A DNA stretch of 64,000 nucleotides from Woodsholea maritima DSM 17123 (GCF_000382325.1 NZ_KB908056.1:273722-337721), one strand, 5' to 3'. Counted from the stretch's first letter, positions 36,594-45,782 are shown. Numbers and translations: made by a program. Notes: generated by a model not told the origin, from the sequence alone.

Positions 36594-37079
36594 ATGCGCG
36601 CGATTGTGACGCTGACTTTAGGACTGGCGCTTGGCCTTGCCGCTTTCAGCACTCCGCGCGCTCACGCCCAATGGGGGAGCGCAATGGAAGATCTCGCCCC
36701 TCTCACCGAACGCTTAGACGTAGAAGCCCGCAGCCGTGCACAGCGCCTCGCGCCCACCGCGATCGCCCCGGCCATCCCCCTTGAAAGCGAAGATGGCTTC
36801 ATCCTCGACGTGGAAGACTTTGTTTTAAAAGCCCTTCAGCTGAGCCACGCCATCGAAGCTCAGGGCGGCCCACAAGATTTGGCCTGCATCTTTCGGGGCA
36901 TGTCGGGGGATGCGAATACGCGCCTGGAGGCCTTACTGAACGCGCAAACCCGCGGCGATCAGGCGCGCTTTTATCTCGACTATGCCGACCTTTTCGAGGT
37001 CGCCCATGAGATCACGTCCGACCCCGAAAACCAGCCTGAAACCAGCGTCTTTTCCAGCTGCCCTGCGCCAGAGCTTTAA
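36594..37079 (+). CDS. Secreted protein of unknown function
   Basis: The 161-residue product has a signal peptide (cut near RAHAQ) and a mostly helical mature part with two cysteines (DLACIFRG and FSSCPAP), likely a disulfide. I recognise no family. The ATG at 36594 follows tagga; an earlier start would precede the signal peptide. Its last four bases overlap the stop of the convergent DsbD-family gene. Only 110 bases separate it from the divergent hisS start. Confidence 0.65.
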   Translation: MRAIVTLTLGLALGLAAFSTPRAHAQWGSAMEDLAPLTERLDVEARSRAQRLAPTAIAPAIPLESEDGFILDVEDFVLKALQLSHAIEAQGGPQDLACIFRGMSGDANTRLEALLNAQTRGDQARFYLDYADLFEVAHEITSDPENQPETSVFSSCPAPEL

Positions 37080-39208
37080 CGCGCGCGCTCAATCGCCGCT
37101 AAAACCAAATCCTGGGTCAAGAGCGCCGGCAAAATTTCTGCCTCACCACCATCAGCCGGATAAATGACATAAAGCGGTACACCGGCTGCGCCATACTGCT
37201 CCAATGCTGCAGCGATCTGTGGGTCTTGATTGGTGAAATCCGCCCTGAGGAGCGCGACATTCGCCTCAGCAAAGGCCGTCTTGACCGCATCCGTCGACAA
37301 CACCGTCAACTTGTTCACCTGACAATTCACACACCAGGCGGCGGTAAAGTCGATGAAGACCGCGCGGCCCTCAGCGCGCAGATCGCTAACCTTTTCCGGC
37401 GACCAGGCTTGATAGCCTTCCTCAATCGGGCTGGTCGTAGCTGGCTCTAAGCGGGAGGTCAGGCCAATCCCAGCGATCAGGCCCAGTAAAGCCAGCACCG
37501 CCAATACTCGCGCCACCACACCCTTAAATCGGAAGAGCCAGATCATCAGGGCCGCGCCCAGGAAGAGCGCCAGGATCAACAACGTACCGCTGGCCCCCGT
37601 CTGAACGCTCAACACCCAGGCCAGCCAAATCGCGGTGGCAAACATCGGGAAGGCCAGCGCTTGACGTAAGACCACCATCCACGCGCCAGGCTTGGGCAAA
37701 GCCGCCAAGAGCTGCGGCACGAAGCTGACGATCACAAAGGGCAGCGCCAATCCCACGCCCAGGAATAAGAAGATGATCAGCGAGGCCCAGATCGGTTGGG
37801 TCAGCGCATACACCAGGGCCCCGGTCATAATCGGCGCCACGCATGGGGCCGCGACAAAGACCGCCAGCACGCCGGTCAGGAATGATCCGCCCCGGCCAGA
37901 ACCTGACTGGCTCTGCCCGACACCTTGTAAGGAGGTGCCAATTTCAAAGAAGCCTAAGAAATTTAACCCGATGAGGAAGATCAGAACGCTTAAAGCCGCG
38001 ACCACGACGGGGATTTGCAATTGAAACCCCCAAAGGCCCGGTAAGCCCATAGCCCTTAAGCCCAAAAGGCCCGCCCCCAGGACCAAAAATGTTGTGATCA
38101 CCCCAGCCCCAAAGAGCAGACCTAAAGTGCGTGCCTCAGAACGCTCAGCATGGCCTTTATGAAGCAGGTTCAACGCCTTCATGGAGAGGATGGGGAAGAC
38201 ACATGGCATCAGATTGAGGATCAAACCGCCCAGCAGCGCAAAAAAGGCCGCTTGCAACAGCGTCAAACCCGCCGCATTTTGATCTTGAGATTTCACCCAT
38301 TGCACTGAGGTCTCCGGCGACGTGCTTTCAACCTCCGCCGTGGTGGCAATGCCATCGAGCAGCGGCAGAGCATCGCCTAGAGTGGGGCTTAACGCGTAGG
38401 CTTTTCGACTACCGTCTGCAAAGCTTTGGATCAAAACTCCGCCATAGGCCTGATCCAGCGCGCCAGACACCTTCCAGCCGGGTTGCAGATGAAGCTGAAG
38501 CCCCTGTTCAGAGACCCCAACGCCCTGAGCCGCATCATGGGTAATAATCCCGGCTTCATAAGGGAAAAACACGGTTTCAACCGCGCGTGCGTTATCATCC
38601 GCCAGTGCCGGGTCGGCGACCGACAAGATGATCTTGCCCGCACGCCAGCTCATCGTGGTGGGAGCGGTCAACGCCTGCGGGGTCTTGTCGAGAAACCGGA
38701 TGATGAGATCAGCGTCCGGGCTCGCCACACGGGTCTCATCAATCAGAAGACTTAGACTGACATCGCTTTGTTCGGGGATACAAATCTCCTCACAAACCAG
38801 CCAATAGGCCTTGCCGGTGATCGTGATCGGCCCCAAGGGCGCGTCCATAGGGATGGTGAGGGTCTGGCTTAAGACAACCTCATCAGAATAGCCATAGTTG
38901 GTCAGCGGTCCCAGATCATAAGCCTTAGGCGTCGGCCAGACCCAATCAGAAACATGATACCCCTCCGGCAGATCCAGGCTCTGACGGGTCGGCTCCCCAC
39001 TATCTCCGGGATTGATCCAATAGGTATGCCAACCGGGCTCAATACGTTGATGCAGCGCGATCTGGATCTCATCACCGGGGCGCGCGCGCGTCACATCAGA
39101 GATTAAGCGCGCTTCAACCTTGGGGTCTGAATTCCAACTGCCTTGGGCGTGCGCGATCCCTGAGGCGCAAAACAGCGTTGAAATTAAGGCGAACACTCGA
39201 AAAAGCAT
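37076..39208 (-). CDS. DsbD-family thiol:disulfide reductase (ScsB-like)
   Basis: The 710-residue protein carries electrons from cytoplasmic thioredoxin to periplasmic thiols. A signal peptide is followed by a DsbD alpha-like periplasmic domain with the pair CEEIC (about residue 147), an eight-helix membrane core with the redox cysteines NLMPCVFPI and AAPCVAPIM, and a C-terminal thioredoxin-like domain with AWCVNC (about 630). All three domains keep their cysteines, so it should be active. The long N-terminal domain suggests the ScsB-like group over classic DsbD. ggggaa precedes the ATG. Confidence 0.88.
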   Translation of the reverse strand: MLFRVFALISTLFCASGIAHAQGSWNSDPKVEARLISDVTRARPGDEIQIALHQRIEPGWHTYWINPGDSGEPTRQSLDLPEGYHVSDWVWPTPKAYDLGPLTNYGYSDEVVLSQTLTIPMDAPLGPITITGKAYWLVCEEICIPEQSDVSLSLLIDETRVASPDADLIIRFLDKTPQALTAPTTMSWRAGKIILSVADPALADDNARAVETVFFPYEAGIITHDAAQGVGVSEQGLQLHLQPGWKVSGALDQAYGGVLIQSFADGSRKAYALSPTLGDALPLLDGIATTAEVESTSPETSVQWVKSQDQNAAGLTLLQAAFFALLGGLILNLMPCVFPILSMKALNLLHKGHAERSEARTLGLLFGAGVITTFLVLGAGLLGLRAMGLPGLWGFQLQIPVVVAALSVLIFLIGLNFLGFFEIGTSLQGVGQSQSGSGRGGSFLTGVLAVFVAAPCVAPIMTGALVYALTQPIWASLIIFLFLGVGLALPFVIVSFVPQLLAALPKPGAWMVVLRQALAFPMFATAIWLAWVLSVQTGASGTLLILALFLGAALMIWLFRFKGVVARVLAVLALLGLIAGIGLTSRLEPATTSPIEEGYQAWSPEKVSDLRAEGRAVFIDFTAAWCVNCQVNKLTVLSTDAVKTAFAEANVALLRADFTNQDPQIAAALEQYGAAGVPLYVIYPADGGEAEILPALLTQDLVLAAIERAR

Positions 39209-39308
39209 ACTTATTCCCCAAGACCTAAGCGTGAAGCTTAGACCCTACATAGACCAAAATATCTAAAAGAGAAGTCCAATCGCGCCCTTGTGATAAGGGG
39301 GTGGTCAA

Positions 39309-39342
39309 AGAAAAAGCCGGTGCGAAACGCGCACCGGCTTTT
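39309..39342 (-). terminator. Rho-independent terminator of sapC
   Basis: On the minus strand a stem aagccggtgcg/cgcaccggctt is followed by tttctttg. It lies 23 bases past the sapC stop. Confidence 0.85.
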
Positions 39343-39364
39343 GATCTTTAGACGCTTAATAGAC

Positions 39365-40195
39365 TTAAGCTTCTGGTGGCGGAGGCACCGCACCGGCCGC
39401 CGCGCCATTTTGCGCAGCTTGAGACGCACGCACGGTCGCACGCTGGATCAGCGCATCCCAGTTCGGGATCGACATCATGTGCGCGTAGATCGCGCCGAGA
39501 TACGCATTGTCACGCAACTCAACAAGAACGTCAGGCGACAAGGCGCGCAATTTCTGCCCCGATACACCCCAGTAAGAGGCAACGGTCTGCGGCTCACCTT
39601 GAGGATTGCCCTGAGCATCGCGCGGCTGGAAGGTTGCTTTTTGCTCTTCGAACAGCTCCAACTCTTCCATACGCTTCAAGAACGCATTGGTAGAGGCGAC
39701 ATCGGCTTCAAAACGCTTCACATAATCAATGGCGTTTTGGGTGTAAGCCGTTGGCTGACCATCGGTGCCAAAGAAAGGCTGATCAGGTTGATCCGAGACC
39801 AGATCAGATTCGCCATCGATGCAGATGGTGAAACGATCGGTATCATCTGAATGGCTGGCCGATACGAAGGGGTAGCGACGCACATAGGCGGGCAGATAGC
39901 CGAAATCTTCGAACTGACCGGCTTCGTTCACGAACAGGTTTTCACCGGCACGAAGACCCATTGCGGCCACAGGGGTTTTCTTATCGCCCAAGAAAATGAT
40001 GGGGTAACGCCCGGCGCACGTGCCGAATTCACCAATGGTAATCGGTACGAAGTGGGTGTTTTTCAGAAAATCGAATGGGCGATCAGAGAACTTTACGCCT
40101 TTACCGGCATGCGCCTGGGCGCTTAAAGGTTCAGGTTTTTTGTAAAGCGGCAAAGTGCCGGTCACGGTTGCTTGGTTCGCTGCGGCGTCAGCCAT
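39365..40195 (-). CDS. SapC family protein
   Basis: The 276-residue cytosolic-looking protein matches the SapC family: an N-terminal TLPLYKKPEPLSA, the conserved HFVPITIGEF and YPIIFLGDKKTPVAAMGL, then FGYLPAYVRRYPF. Function is unsettled. In Caulobacterales and related groups it often neighbours a TonB-dependent receptor and a tryptophan-halogenase-like gene, but neither is adjacent here. I chose the ATG at 40195 with aggggga upstream. The tail is Ala/Pro-rich. Confidence 0.85.
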   Translation of the reverse strand: MADAAANQATVTGTLPLYKKPEPLSAQAHAGKGVKFSDRPFDFLKNTHFVPITIGEFGTCAGRYPIIFLGDKKTPVAAMGLRAGENLFVNEAGQFEDFGYLPAYVRRYPFVSASHSDDTDRFTICIDGESDLVSDQPDQPFFGTDGQPTAYTQNAIDYVKRFEADVASTNAFLKRMEELELFEEQKATFQPRDAQGNPQGEPQTVASYWGVSGQKLRALSPDVLVELRDNAYLGAIYAHMMSIPNWDALIQRATVRASQAAQNGAAAGAVPPPPEA

Positions 40196-40287
40196 ATTTT
40201 CCCCCTGAAGAGTTAAGGTTGTTATCGTGTTAGCCGATGATACGCGATCAGACAACAAAGGGGCGCACAATTACAGTTAAGTCCCCA

Positions 40288-40320
40288 AGAAAAAGGCGCT
40301 GCCCACCGGGCAACGCCTTT
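40288..40320 (-). terminator. Rho-independent terminator of the ompW-like gene
   Basis: On the minus strand a stem aaggcgttgccc/gggcagcgcctt (one wobble) is followed by tttcttgg. It lies about 30 bases past the ompW stop. Confidence 0.82.
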
Positions 40321-40351
40321 ATTCACCTTACGATCTGGTGTCTATGACAGA

Positions 40352-40990
40352 TCAGTAACGATAGCCAATACCCACGCCGAAGATCCAGGGATCAATATCG
40401 GCATCGGCTTTAACGATGCCTAAAGCGCCCGCATCAATGGTGACATCGGTATTGATTTTGACTTTCTTCAAATCGACATTGAAGAACCAGCGCTCGTTAA
40501 TCGCATAGTCAAAACCGACCTGCGCGGCCCAACCGAAGCTGGAATCATAATCAATATCCTTCAGCACTGAGCCAGAAGGCAGATCGGCATTGAAGAAGTG
40601 AGTGAAATTGACCCCGGCCCCGATATAAGGGCGGAACTGGCCTTCAGGATTGAAGTGGTATTGTAAGGTCAAGGTGGGCGGCAGCAAAGTCACATCACCT
40701 AGATCCACTTCACCCAGCGCCGTACCGACCGCTTTCACATCATGGGGTGTGACGCCCAAAATCAGCTCTGCAGCGATATGATCGGTGAAGAAGTAGGAGA
40801 TATCGAACTCAGGCACGACGCTATTGTCGATAGAAACATCACCGCCAATAGGGGTAATCTTTGCGCTTTCATCGGGCTGAACGCTCAGCGCGCGAAGGCG
40901 GAACAACCAATCGCCTTGCTCTGCCATAGCAGGCGTTGCGAGACCGGCAACCAAGGCAATACTGACACTGGTGAGAAGAAGGGCTTTCAT
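40352..40990 (-). CDS. OmpW-family outer-membrane beta-barrel protein
   Basis: The 212-residue product has a signal peptide (cut near AMAE) and an eight-strand OmpW barrel. Strands include LFRLRALSVQP, VPEFDISYFFTDHIAAELI, LPPTLTLQYHF and FRPYIGAGVNFTHFF, ending GVGIGYRY for BAM recognition. The family is implicated in small hydrophobic molecule uptake and stress. It has its own terminator. Confidence 0.92.
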   Translation of the reverse strand: MKALLLTSVSIALVAGLATPAMAEQGDWLFRLRALSVQPDESAKITPIGGDVSIDNSVVPEFDISYFFTDHIAAELILGVTPHDVKAVGTALGEVDLGDVTLLPPTLTLQYHFNPEGQFRPYIGAGVNFTHFFNADLPSGSVLKDIDYDSSFGWAAQVGFDYAINERWFFNVDLKKVKINTDVTIDAGALGIVKADADIDPWIFGVGIGYRY

Positions 40991-41070
40991 GATTTAATCC
41001 CCATAGCCACAAAACTTATGGGGACTTTATGCGCCTGAATACCAGCGCTGTAACGTGCGCATCCTGACGC

Positions 41071-41100
41071 GCGTCAGCCCGCCGCGCGGCGGGCTGACGC
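41071..41100. repeat. Perfect 30-bp palindrome between ompW and the zinc receptor
   Basis: The 15-base arms gcgtcagcccgccgc/gcggcgggctgacgc join without a loop. The element lies 20 bases past the zinc receptor stop. It lacks a T-run on the minus strand, so a 3' stabilising hairpin or a binding site is as likely as a terminator. Confidence 0.6.
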
Positions 41101-41120
41101 AGGCGAGAAAACATCCTTTT

Positions 41121-43316
41121 TTAGAATGCCTTACGCACAGACACCCGCACGGACCGGCCCTGCGCTGGCAAATGATCCTTCAAATAAGAGGTATGAAAGC
41201 GCACCTCTTCATCGGTGATATTGCGCACCCCCAGGGTCAATGCCAGCGAGTCTAGGCTTTCGGGGCGCCATTCGACATCCCCATTGAGAAGCACATAGCC
41301 ATCGGTGGGCAGCTCATTCGTCGCGGTTTCATCCTGCTCGGCCACAAATTGCGCATCTGCACGCCAAGACAAGCTCTCATTAACCAGCTCCAAGCCGGTT
41401 TTCAGGCTCAAAGGTGAGATGCGCGGCAGATTTCCGCCCTGATCCAACTCGCCGCGCACATAGTCGAGCCCGGCATGGGCCAAGATGTCATAGCCAAAGG
41501 CTTGACCCAGCTGGGTATTGGCCGCCAGCTCAAAGCCATAGAGGCGCGCATCTGCTTGGGTGTACTGATATACATCCAAGCCATCGCGGGTCTCACCGCT
41601 CGCCATTAAGGTGATGAAGCCATCATAATCGGCATAGAATACATTGGCTTCGGCATGAAGATTATCATGATCGTAGCGGAGCGTGCCTTCCAGAGACCAG
41701 GCTTTTTCCGTGTCGAGATTGAGATCACCGATTTCAAAGGCGCGCGTCGCCAAGTGAGCCCCTTCTGCGAACACTTCAACGTCTGTGGGCGCACGCTCCG
41801 AACGTGACACGGTCACACTGGTGAAGAGGTCAGGGTGCGGGCGCGCGAACAAAGATCCCGAAGCCGAAAAGGCGGTATAGGTGTCTTCTTTACGCAGACC
41901 ATTCAAGCGGCGACGTTCCAACCGGGCCCCAGCTTCAAAGCCCCAAGCCTCACGGTCAAACCGCTCCAGCGCGAACAGGCCCCAATCCTGGGTCGTTACC
42001 GGCTCGATATAGGCTTCCTCGCCTTCGGCCTTGAAATCCTTAGTCAGAGCCTGAAGCCCCCAGGCCCCTTGCCAATTGCCGCCATGATCATGGCTAACTT
42101 CAACGCGGCCCTCAAAGCCTTCATTATAGAAGGTGGTGGCTATCTCATCACCTTCGCGTTCTTTGTGCTCATAATCAGAATAGGCGCCTGACCAACGCAC
42201 CCGGTTGATAAACCCATCAAGACGCACTTCACCACGCACATCAATGCGGGTCTGATCCATCACCAGACGCGGATCCGCGTGTTCATGCTCATGTTCATGA
42301 TCATCATCGTGATCGTCGTCGTGATCGTGATCGTGGTCGTGATCGTGATTCTCATCTTCATGAGCGTGCTCATGTCCAGGAAGACCATATTCCGCATCCG
42401 TGACTTTCACAGCCAAACCGACAAAGCCCCAGTTTTGAATATAGGAGACGCCACCCGAATAGGTTTTAAACAGGAAGTCTGAATTCTCGACATGATCGCG
42501 AGCGAATTCCTCTTCATGGTCATGGTCATGATCGTGGTCATGATCGTGGTCATCATCGTGGTCGTGATCGTGATCGTGATCATGATCATGATCATCATGC
42601 TCGCCCTCTTCCAGAGCGCGTTGACGCGCTGAATCGGCAAAGCCGGGTATGTCATAGACACCCGCTTCGCGGCGCTGACCCTCCAGCGTAAAGGCGAAAT
42701 CGCCCGCCCCTACAATCACCCGGCCCGCCAGCTGGTTGCCGTCATCCACGCTGGTATAGCCGCCATAAACCTCACCCGAGAACGGAGCCTCTGGGCGCTC
42801 TTCAACGATGCGGCCATCCATAATATTGACCACGCCGCCAATAGCGCCGCCGCCATAGGCAATGGCCGAGGCCCCACGCAGCACCTCAATTTGCGACGCA
42901 CTGAGTGTTTCCGCCGCGATCGCATGATCCGGGCTTGCCGCGGAGGCATCAAGCGAGCCCACCCCATTAACCAGAACCCGAACCCGATCTGCGCCCAGGC
43001 CCCGAATGACGGGTCGCCCGGCCGCCGGACCAAAAAAGGTATTGGTCACGCCAGGAATATTGGCTAAAGCCTCACCCAGATTGCCCGCCCCCAGGCGCTG
43101 AATCTCTTCATCATTTAAAATACTCGCCGCGCCGACCACATCATGGTCATGCACATTCAAAGGCGAGGATTTGACGATGATCACATCAATGTCGTGATCA
43201 TGGGCCTCTTGAGCCTCTTGGACCTGTTGAGCATGGGCAGAGGTCGCCGCACTCAGCGCCAGGGCGCTGGCCGCAAGGCAAAGGAGTGACCGTCTTTTAT
43301 CGTTAAACCGTAGCAT
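41121..43316 (-). CDS. znuD: TonB-dependent receptor of the zinc receptor ZnuD type
   Basis: The 731-residue product is an outer-membrane receptor that probably takes up zinc. It has a signal peptide, a plug domain (PVIRGLGADRVRVLVNG, VLRGASAIAYGG) and a barrel ending RVSVRKAF. Two long His/Asp runs lie in predicted outside loops (about residues 239-270 and 314-346), with shorter HDHD patches near the N-terminus. Such loops bind Zn. It lies divergent from a Zur-type regulator, and an AT-rich imperfect inverted repeat sits between them, so zinc limitation should induce it. No iron-siderophore genes are adjacent. Confidence 0.88.
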   Translation of the reverse strand: MLRFNDKRRSLLCLAASALALSAATSAHAQQVQEAQEAHDHDIDVIIVKSSPLNVHDHDVVGAASILNDEEIQRLGAGNLGEALANIPGVTNTFFGPAAGRPVIRGLGADRVRVLVNGVGSLDASAASPDHAIAAETLSASQIEVLRGASAIAYGGGAIGGVVNIMDGRIVEERPEAPFSGEVYGGYTSVDDGNQLAGRVIVGAGDFAFTLEGQRREAGVYDIPGFADSARQRALEEGEHDDHDHDHDHDHDHDDDHDHDHDHDHDHEEEFARDHVENSDFLFKTYSGGVSYIQNWGFVGLAVKVTDAEYGLPGHEHAHEDENHDHDHDHDHDDDHDDDHEHEHEHADPRLVMDQTRIDVRGEVRLDGFINRVRWSGAYSDYEHKEREGDEIATTFYNEGFEGRVEVSHDHGGNWQGAWGLQALTKDFKAEGEEAYIEPVTTQDWGLFALERFDREAWGFEAGARLERRRLNGLRKEDTYTAFSASGSLFARPHPDLFTSVTVSRSERAPTDVEVFAEGAHLATRAFEIGDLNLDTEKAWSLEGTLRYDHDNLHAEANVFYADYDGFITLMASGETRDGLDVYQYTQADARLYGFELAANTQLGQAFGYDILAHAGLDYVRGELDQGGNLPRISPLSLKTGLELVNESLSWRADAQFVAEQDETATNELPTDGYVLLNGDVEWRPESLDSLALTLGVRNITDEEVRFHTSYLKDHLPAQGRSVRVSVRKAF
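42278..42376 (-). repeat. His/Asp-coding repeat block 2
   Basis: A run of near-identical CAT/CAC and GAT/GAC/GAG codons on the minus strand encodes HDHDHDHD-type sequence (about residues 314-346 of the zinc receptor). It is coding repeat, not CRISPR. Confidence 0.9.
42512..42600 (-). repeat. His/Asp-coding repeat block 1
   Basis: A six-base-period run of His and Asp codons on the minus strand encodes about 30 alternating residues (about 239-270 of the zinc receptor). The period makes it prone to in-frame length change. Confidence 0.9.
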
Positions 43317-43336
43317 GGTGTCCCCCAGCGGTTGGG

Positions 43337-43370
43337 TATGTTATAATGTATCTTGTTATTGTATTACACT
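43337..43370. promoter_or_regulatory. Putative Zur box in the znuD-zur divergent promoter
   Basis: The segment contains TGTTATAATGTAT and TGTTATTGTATTACA, AT-rich imperfect dyads resembling Zur operators (TGTTATA-type half sites). It begins 21 bases from the znuD start and ends about 106 bases before the zur start, so it should mainly control znuD. Confidence 0.6.
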
Positions 43371-43475
43371 TGAGGGCCATGCCTGACAAGGCGTGAGCAG
43401 CAAAATTAATGTTTGTTCAAAAAATGACGAACTTAAGGGCTCGCCACCTCAAACAAATGCGGTTAAAAAAATTCC

Positions 43476-43910
43476 ATGACCTTGCATTCTGATCTCACTC
43501 ACTCTCTGGCCGAAGCTGAAGCCCTTTGCGCACGCAAAGGGGTCAGCCTGACGCCGATCCGCAAACGCGTTCTAGAGTTATTGCTGGATGCCGATGGCCC
43601 AGTAAAAGCTTATGATTTGCTGGCTCAGCTCAAACCTGGCGCAGGGGCTGCCCAGCCCCCGACCGTCTATCGCGCGCTGGATTTTCTGGTTTCCACAGGC
43701 CTCGCGCATAAGGTCGAATCGCTCAACGCCTATACCGCCTGCATCCATGGCGAAGAAGCGGGCGGGCCGGTGCTTTTCATTTGTGAAAAATGTGGTGCGG
43801 TTCAAGAACAGCACGCCCACGCCAAACTCAAAGACATGCCTGAAGGCTTTCAACTGACCCGCTCGGTCGTGGAACATTATGGCCTGTGCGCGAATTGTCA
43901 GGCAGCGTGA
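43476..43910 (+). CDS. zur: Fur-family regulator, probable zinc uptake regulator Zur
   Basis: The 144-residue product has an N-terminal winged helix (KGVSLTPIRKRVLELLLDADG, then TVYRALDFLVSTGLAHKVES) and a C-terminal dimer and metal domain with CIHGE, ICEKCGAV and a terminal CANC, forming a Cys4 structural zinc site, with HAH nearby. It lacks the long His-rich motif of classic Fur, and its divergent partner is a zinc receptor, so Zur is the best call. No strong ribosome-binding site precedes the ATG. Confidence 0.85.
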   Translation: MTLHSDLTHSLAEAEALCARKGVSLTPIRKRVLELLLDADGPVKAYDLLAQLKPGAGAAQPPTVYRALDFLVSTGLAHKVESLNAYTACIHGEEAGGPVLFICEKCGAVQEQHAHAKLKDMPEGFQLTRSVVEHYGLCANCQAA

Positions 43911-43999
43911 CACTTTTAAGCCTTGCCCCATGGCGTTGGGGCCAATAAACCATATCTTATAGCCCACTGAAGGGTTTTCAGACCTATAGGAGCGCGCCC

Positions 44000-44926
44000 A
44001 TGCAAGATCTCTGGCTCGGCAATGCCAATGCGTGGGAGTGTGATGAGCTGGGCCATCTCAATGTGCGCTATTATCTCGCCAATGCCATGCAGGCCATTGG
44101 CACGCTGGCTGATCGCTTAGGTCTCAACGAAGCTTTTACCCGGCGCGCCACCGCAACACTTTTGGTGCGTCACATTCATATCCGCTTCCATGCCGAAGCC
44201 CGCCCCGGTGCCCCTTTAAAGATTGAAGGCGGGGTCTGCCATTGGGATGAGACGAGCCTGGATGTCCTTCTTATCATGCGCCATGTCGCGCGTGATAAAA
44301 TCTGTGCCACGTTCCGCATTACCCTGGATCATATCGCGCCCCATACCGGTCGCCCGTTTGAGTGGCCGAAGCGTGTGCGCGGCGTTTTAGATGGCTTTGC
44401 CGTGCAGATCCCCGATGAGGCCCAGCCGCGTGGTGTCGATCTCAGCCCAGCCCCACGCGAAGACATTTCCCTCACCAAGGCCGATAGCCTGAATATGGAT
44501 GTGGCGGGTATGGGCCGGTTCAGCCATGCGGATACCGATGTGTTTGACCGTATGCTGCCTGAACTCACCTTGGGTAAAGTTTCGGATAGTGCGGTGAATT
44601 TCCATCGCGGCTTCCCGCGCATGTGGCGCGCCCACCAAAGCGGTAATCCCGTACGCATCGGTAATGCTTTGTTGGAATGCCGCATCCATGTCTATCGCTA
44701 TGCCAATGCTGGTCAGGGCTATGTCATGCGCTCGGGCCTCAAAGCCGCCAACACCAAAACCCGCACGCTTATTCACTGGCTGATGGACCCCATTACGGGC
44801 GCGCCGCTATGGACCGTGGAAGGCATTGGCTGTGATATGGATTTAGATGCGCGCAAGTTGATGCCCACCGAAGGGGAATTCCTGGAGGAATTACAGGACG
44901 CCGTGATTGACGGGCTCTCAATCTAA
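44000..44926 (+). CDS. Thioesterase family protein with two hot-dog domains
   Basis: The 308-residue product starts with a 4HBT-like hot-dog domain (NAWECDELGHLNVRYYLANAM, residues about 10-30, where D and the GHLN motif are typical), and a second half with HADTDVFDRML and VNFHRGFPRMWRA that looks like a second hot-dog unit. It probably hydrolyses an acyl-CoA or acyl-carrier ester in the cytosol. taggag lies before the ATG. It follows zur by 89 bases on the same strand with a weak hairpin between. Confidence 0.78.
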   Translation: MQDLWLGNANAWECDELGHLNVRYYLANAMQAIGTLADRLGLNEAFTRRATATLLVRHIHIRFHAEARPGAPLKIEGGVCHWDETSLDVLLIMRHVARDKICATFRITLDHIAPHTGRPFEWPKRVRGVLDGFAVQIPDEAQPRGVDLSPAPREDISLTKADSLNMDVAGMGRFSHADTDVFDRMLPELTLGKVSDSAVNFHRGFPRMWRAHQSGNPVRIGNALLECRIHVYRYANAGQGYVMRSGLKAANTKTRTLIHWLMDPITGAPLWTVEGIGCDMDLDARKLMPTEGEFLEELQDAVIDGLSI

Positions 44927-44943
44927 AATACCGATTTAAACGC

Positions 44944-45744
44944 TTAGCGTTGCTCGAGGCCCCGTAAGGCGCGCCGCGCCGCCACAGCCTGTGCATCCCC
45001 GCGCGCGGCTTGAAACGCTTGCTGATAGAGCACCCGCGCCCCATCGCGATCACCGCGCGCCAGACGAATCTCGGCCAGCGCATATAGCGAATCAAAATGG
45101 CCCGGCTCCAGCGCGATCGCTTGTTGCAAGATACGCGTGGCCGCCGTTTGATTACCTTGATCAAGGAGACAATTGGCATGGGCGGCCAAGCCATTGACAT
45201 CCCAGGCCGCCTCTTGCACGCGGCGCGCCGTAGCCTCACAGCCCTCACTAGCGCCTTCGGCTTCGTTTTGGCGCGCGGCCGCCGTCATTGGCAGAGTATC
45301 GCGCGCGCCGTCAGAGCGTCCTTCGCTTGACGAGGCCCCCGGACGAGATATGGGAGGCAGACCACCACTGGACGCGTTTTGAGACGGAGCGCGGCCATTG
45401 CCGGTCAGCGCGATCACCACCGCGCCATCACGCACCTCACCATAGGCGCTTTGCCAGCCACCCGGGATTGTCACCCGGATTTGATCGGTGCCAGAGGGTG
45501 TAAATTGAAGCCGGGTTAGCTCCCCGGCTTCATAAAGCTCTAGTGTGCGCGCGCGCTCACTCACGCCCTGTACATCAAAGGCCGATCCGCCCGCGGGCGT
45601 CACGCCCTGAACTGGGCGATCAAAAATCAGCCACAGATTATACTGAGCACCATCCTGTGCCAGGCGCGCATCGACCAGCTCGCCATGGGCGGGCGCACAT
45701 AAAGATGAAAGGCCCAAGGCCAACAAACAAGCGCGTGTAAACAT
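44944..45744 (-). CDS. Secreted protein with C-terminal TPR repeats
   Basis: The 266-residue product has a signal peptide (cut near AHGE) and a strand-rich N-terminal domain (about 25-120). A low-complexity Ser/Gly/Arg linker and tandem TPR helices follow (ILQQAIALEPGHFDSLYALAEIRLARG, about 200-255). TPRs suggest a periplasmic protein partner. The protein family is not recognised. It is convergent with the thioesterase gene. Confidence 0.72.
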   Translation of the reverse strand: MFTRACLLALGLSSLCAPAHGELVDARLAQDGAQYNLWLIFDRPVQGVTPAGGSAFDVQGVSERARTLELYEAGELTRLQFTPSGTDQIRVTIPGGWQSAYGEVRDGAVVIALTGNGRAPSQNASSGGLPPISRPGASSSEGRSDGARDTLPMTAAARQNEAEGASEGCEATARRVQEAAWDVNGLAAHANCLLDQGNQTAATRILQQAIALEPGHFDSLYALAEIRLARGDRDGARVLYQQAFQAARGDAQAVAARRALRGLEQR

Positions 45745-45782
45745 AGCTTTGAGATAGGCTGAGTCGCGTCAGAGCCGAAGGC

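Noticed and set aside
42278-42600. Possible CRISPR-like or satellite array
   Set aside because: The repeats encode alternating His/Asp in the zinc receptor frame and have no spacers.
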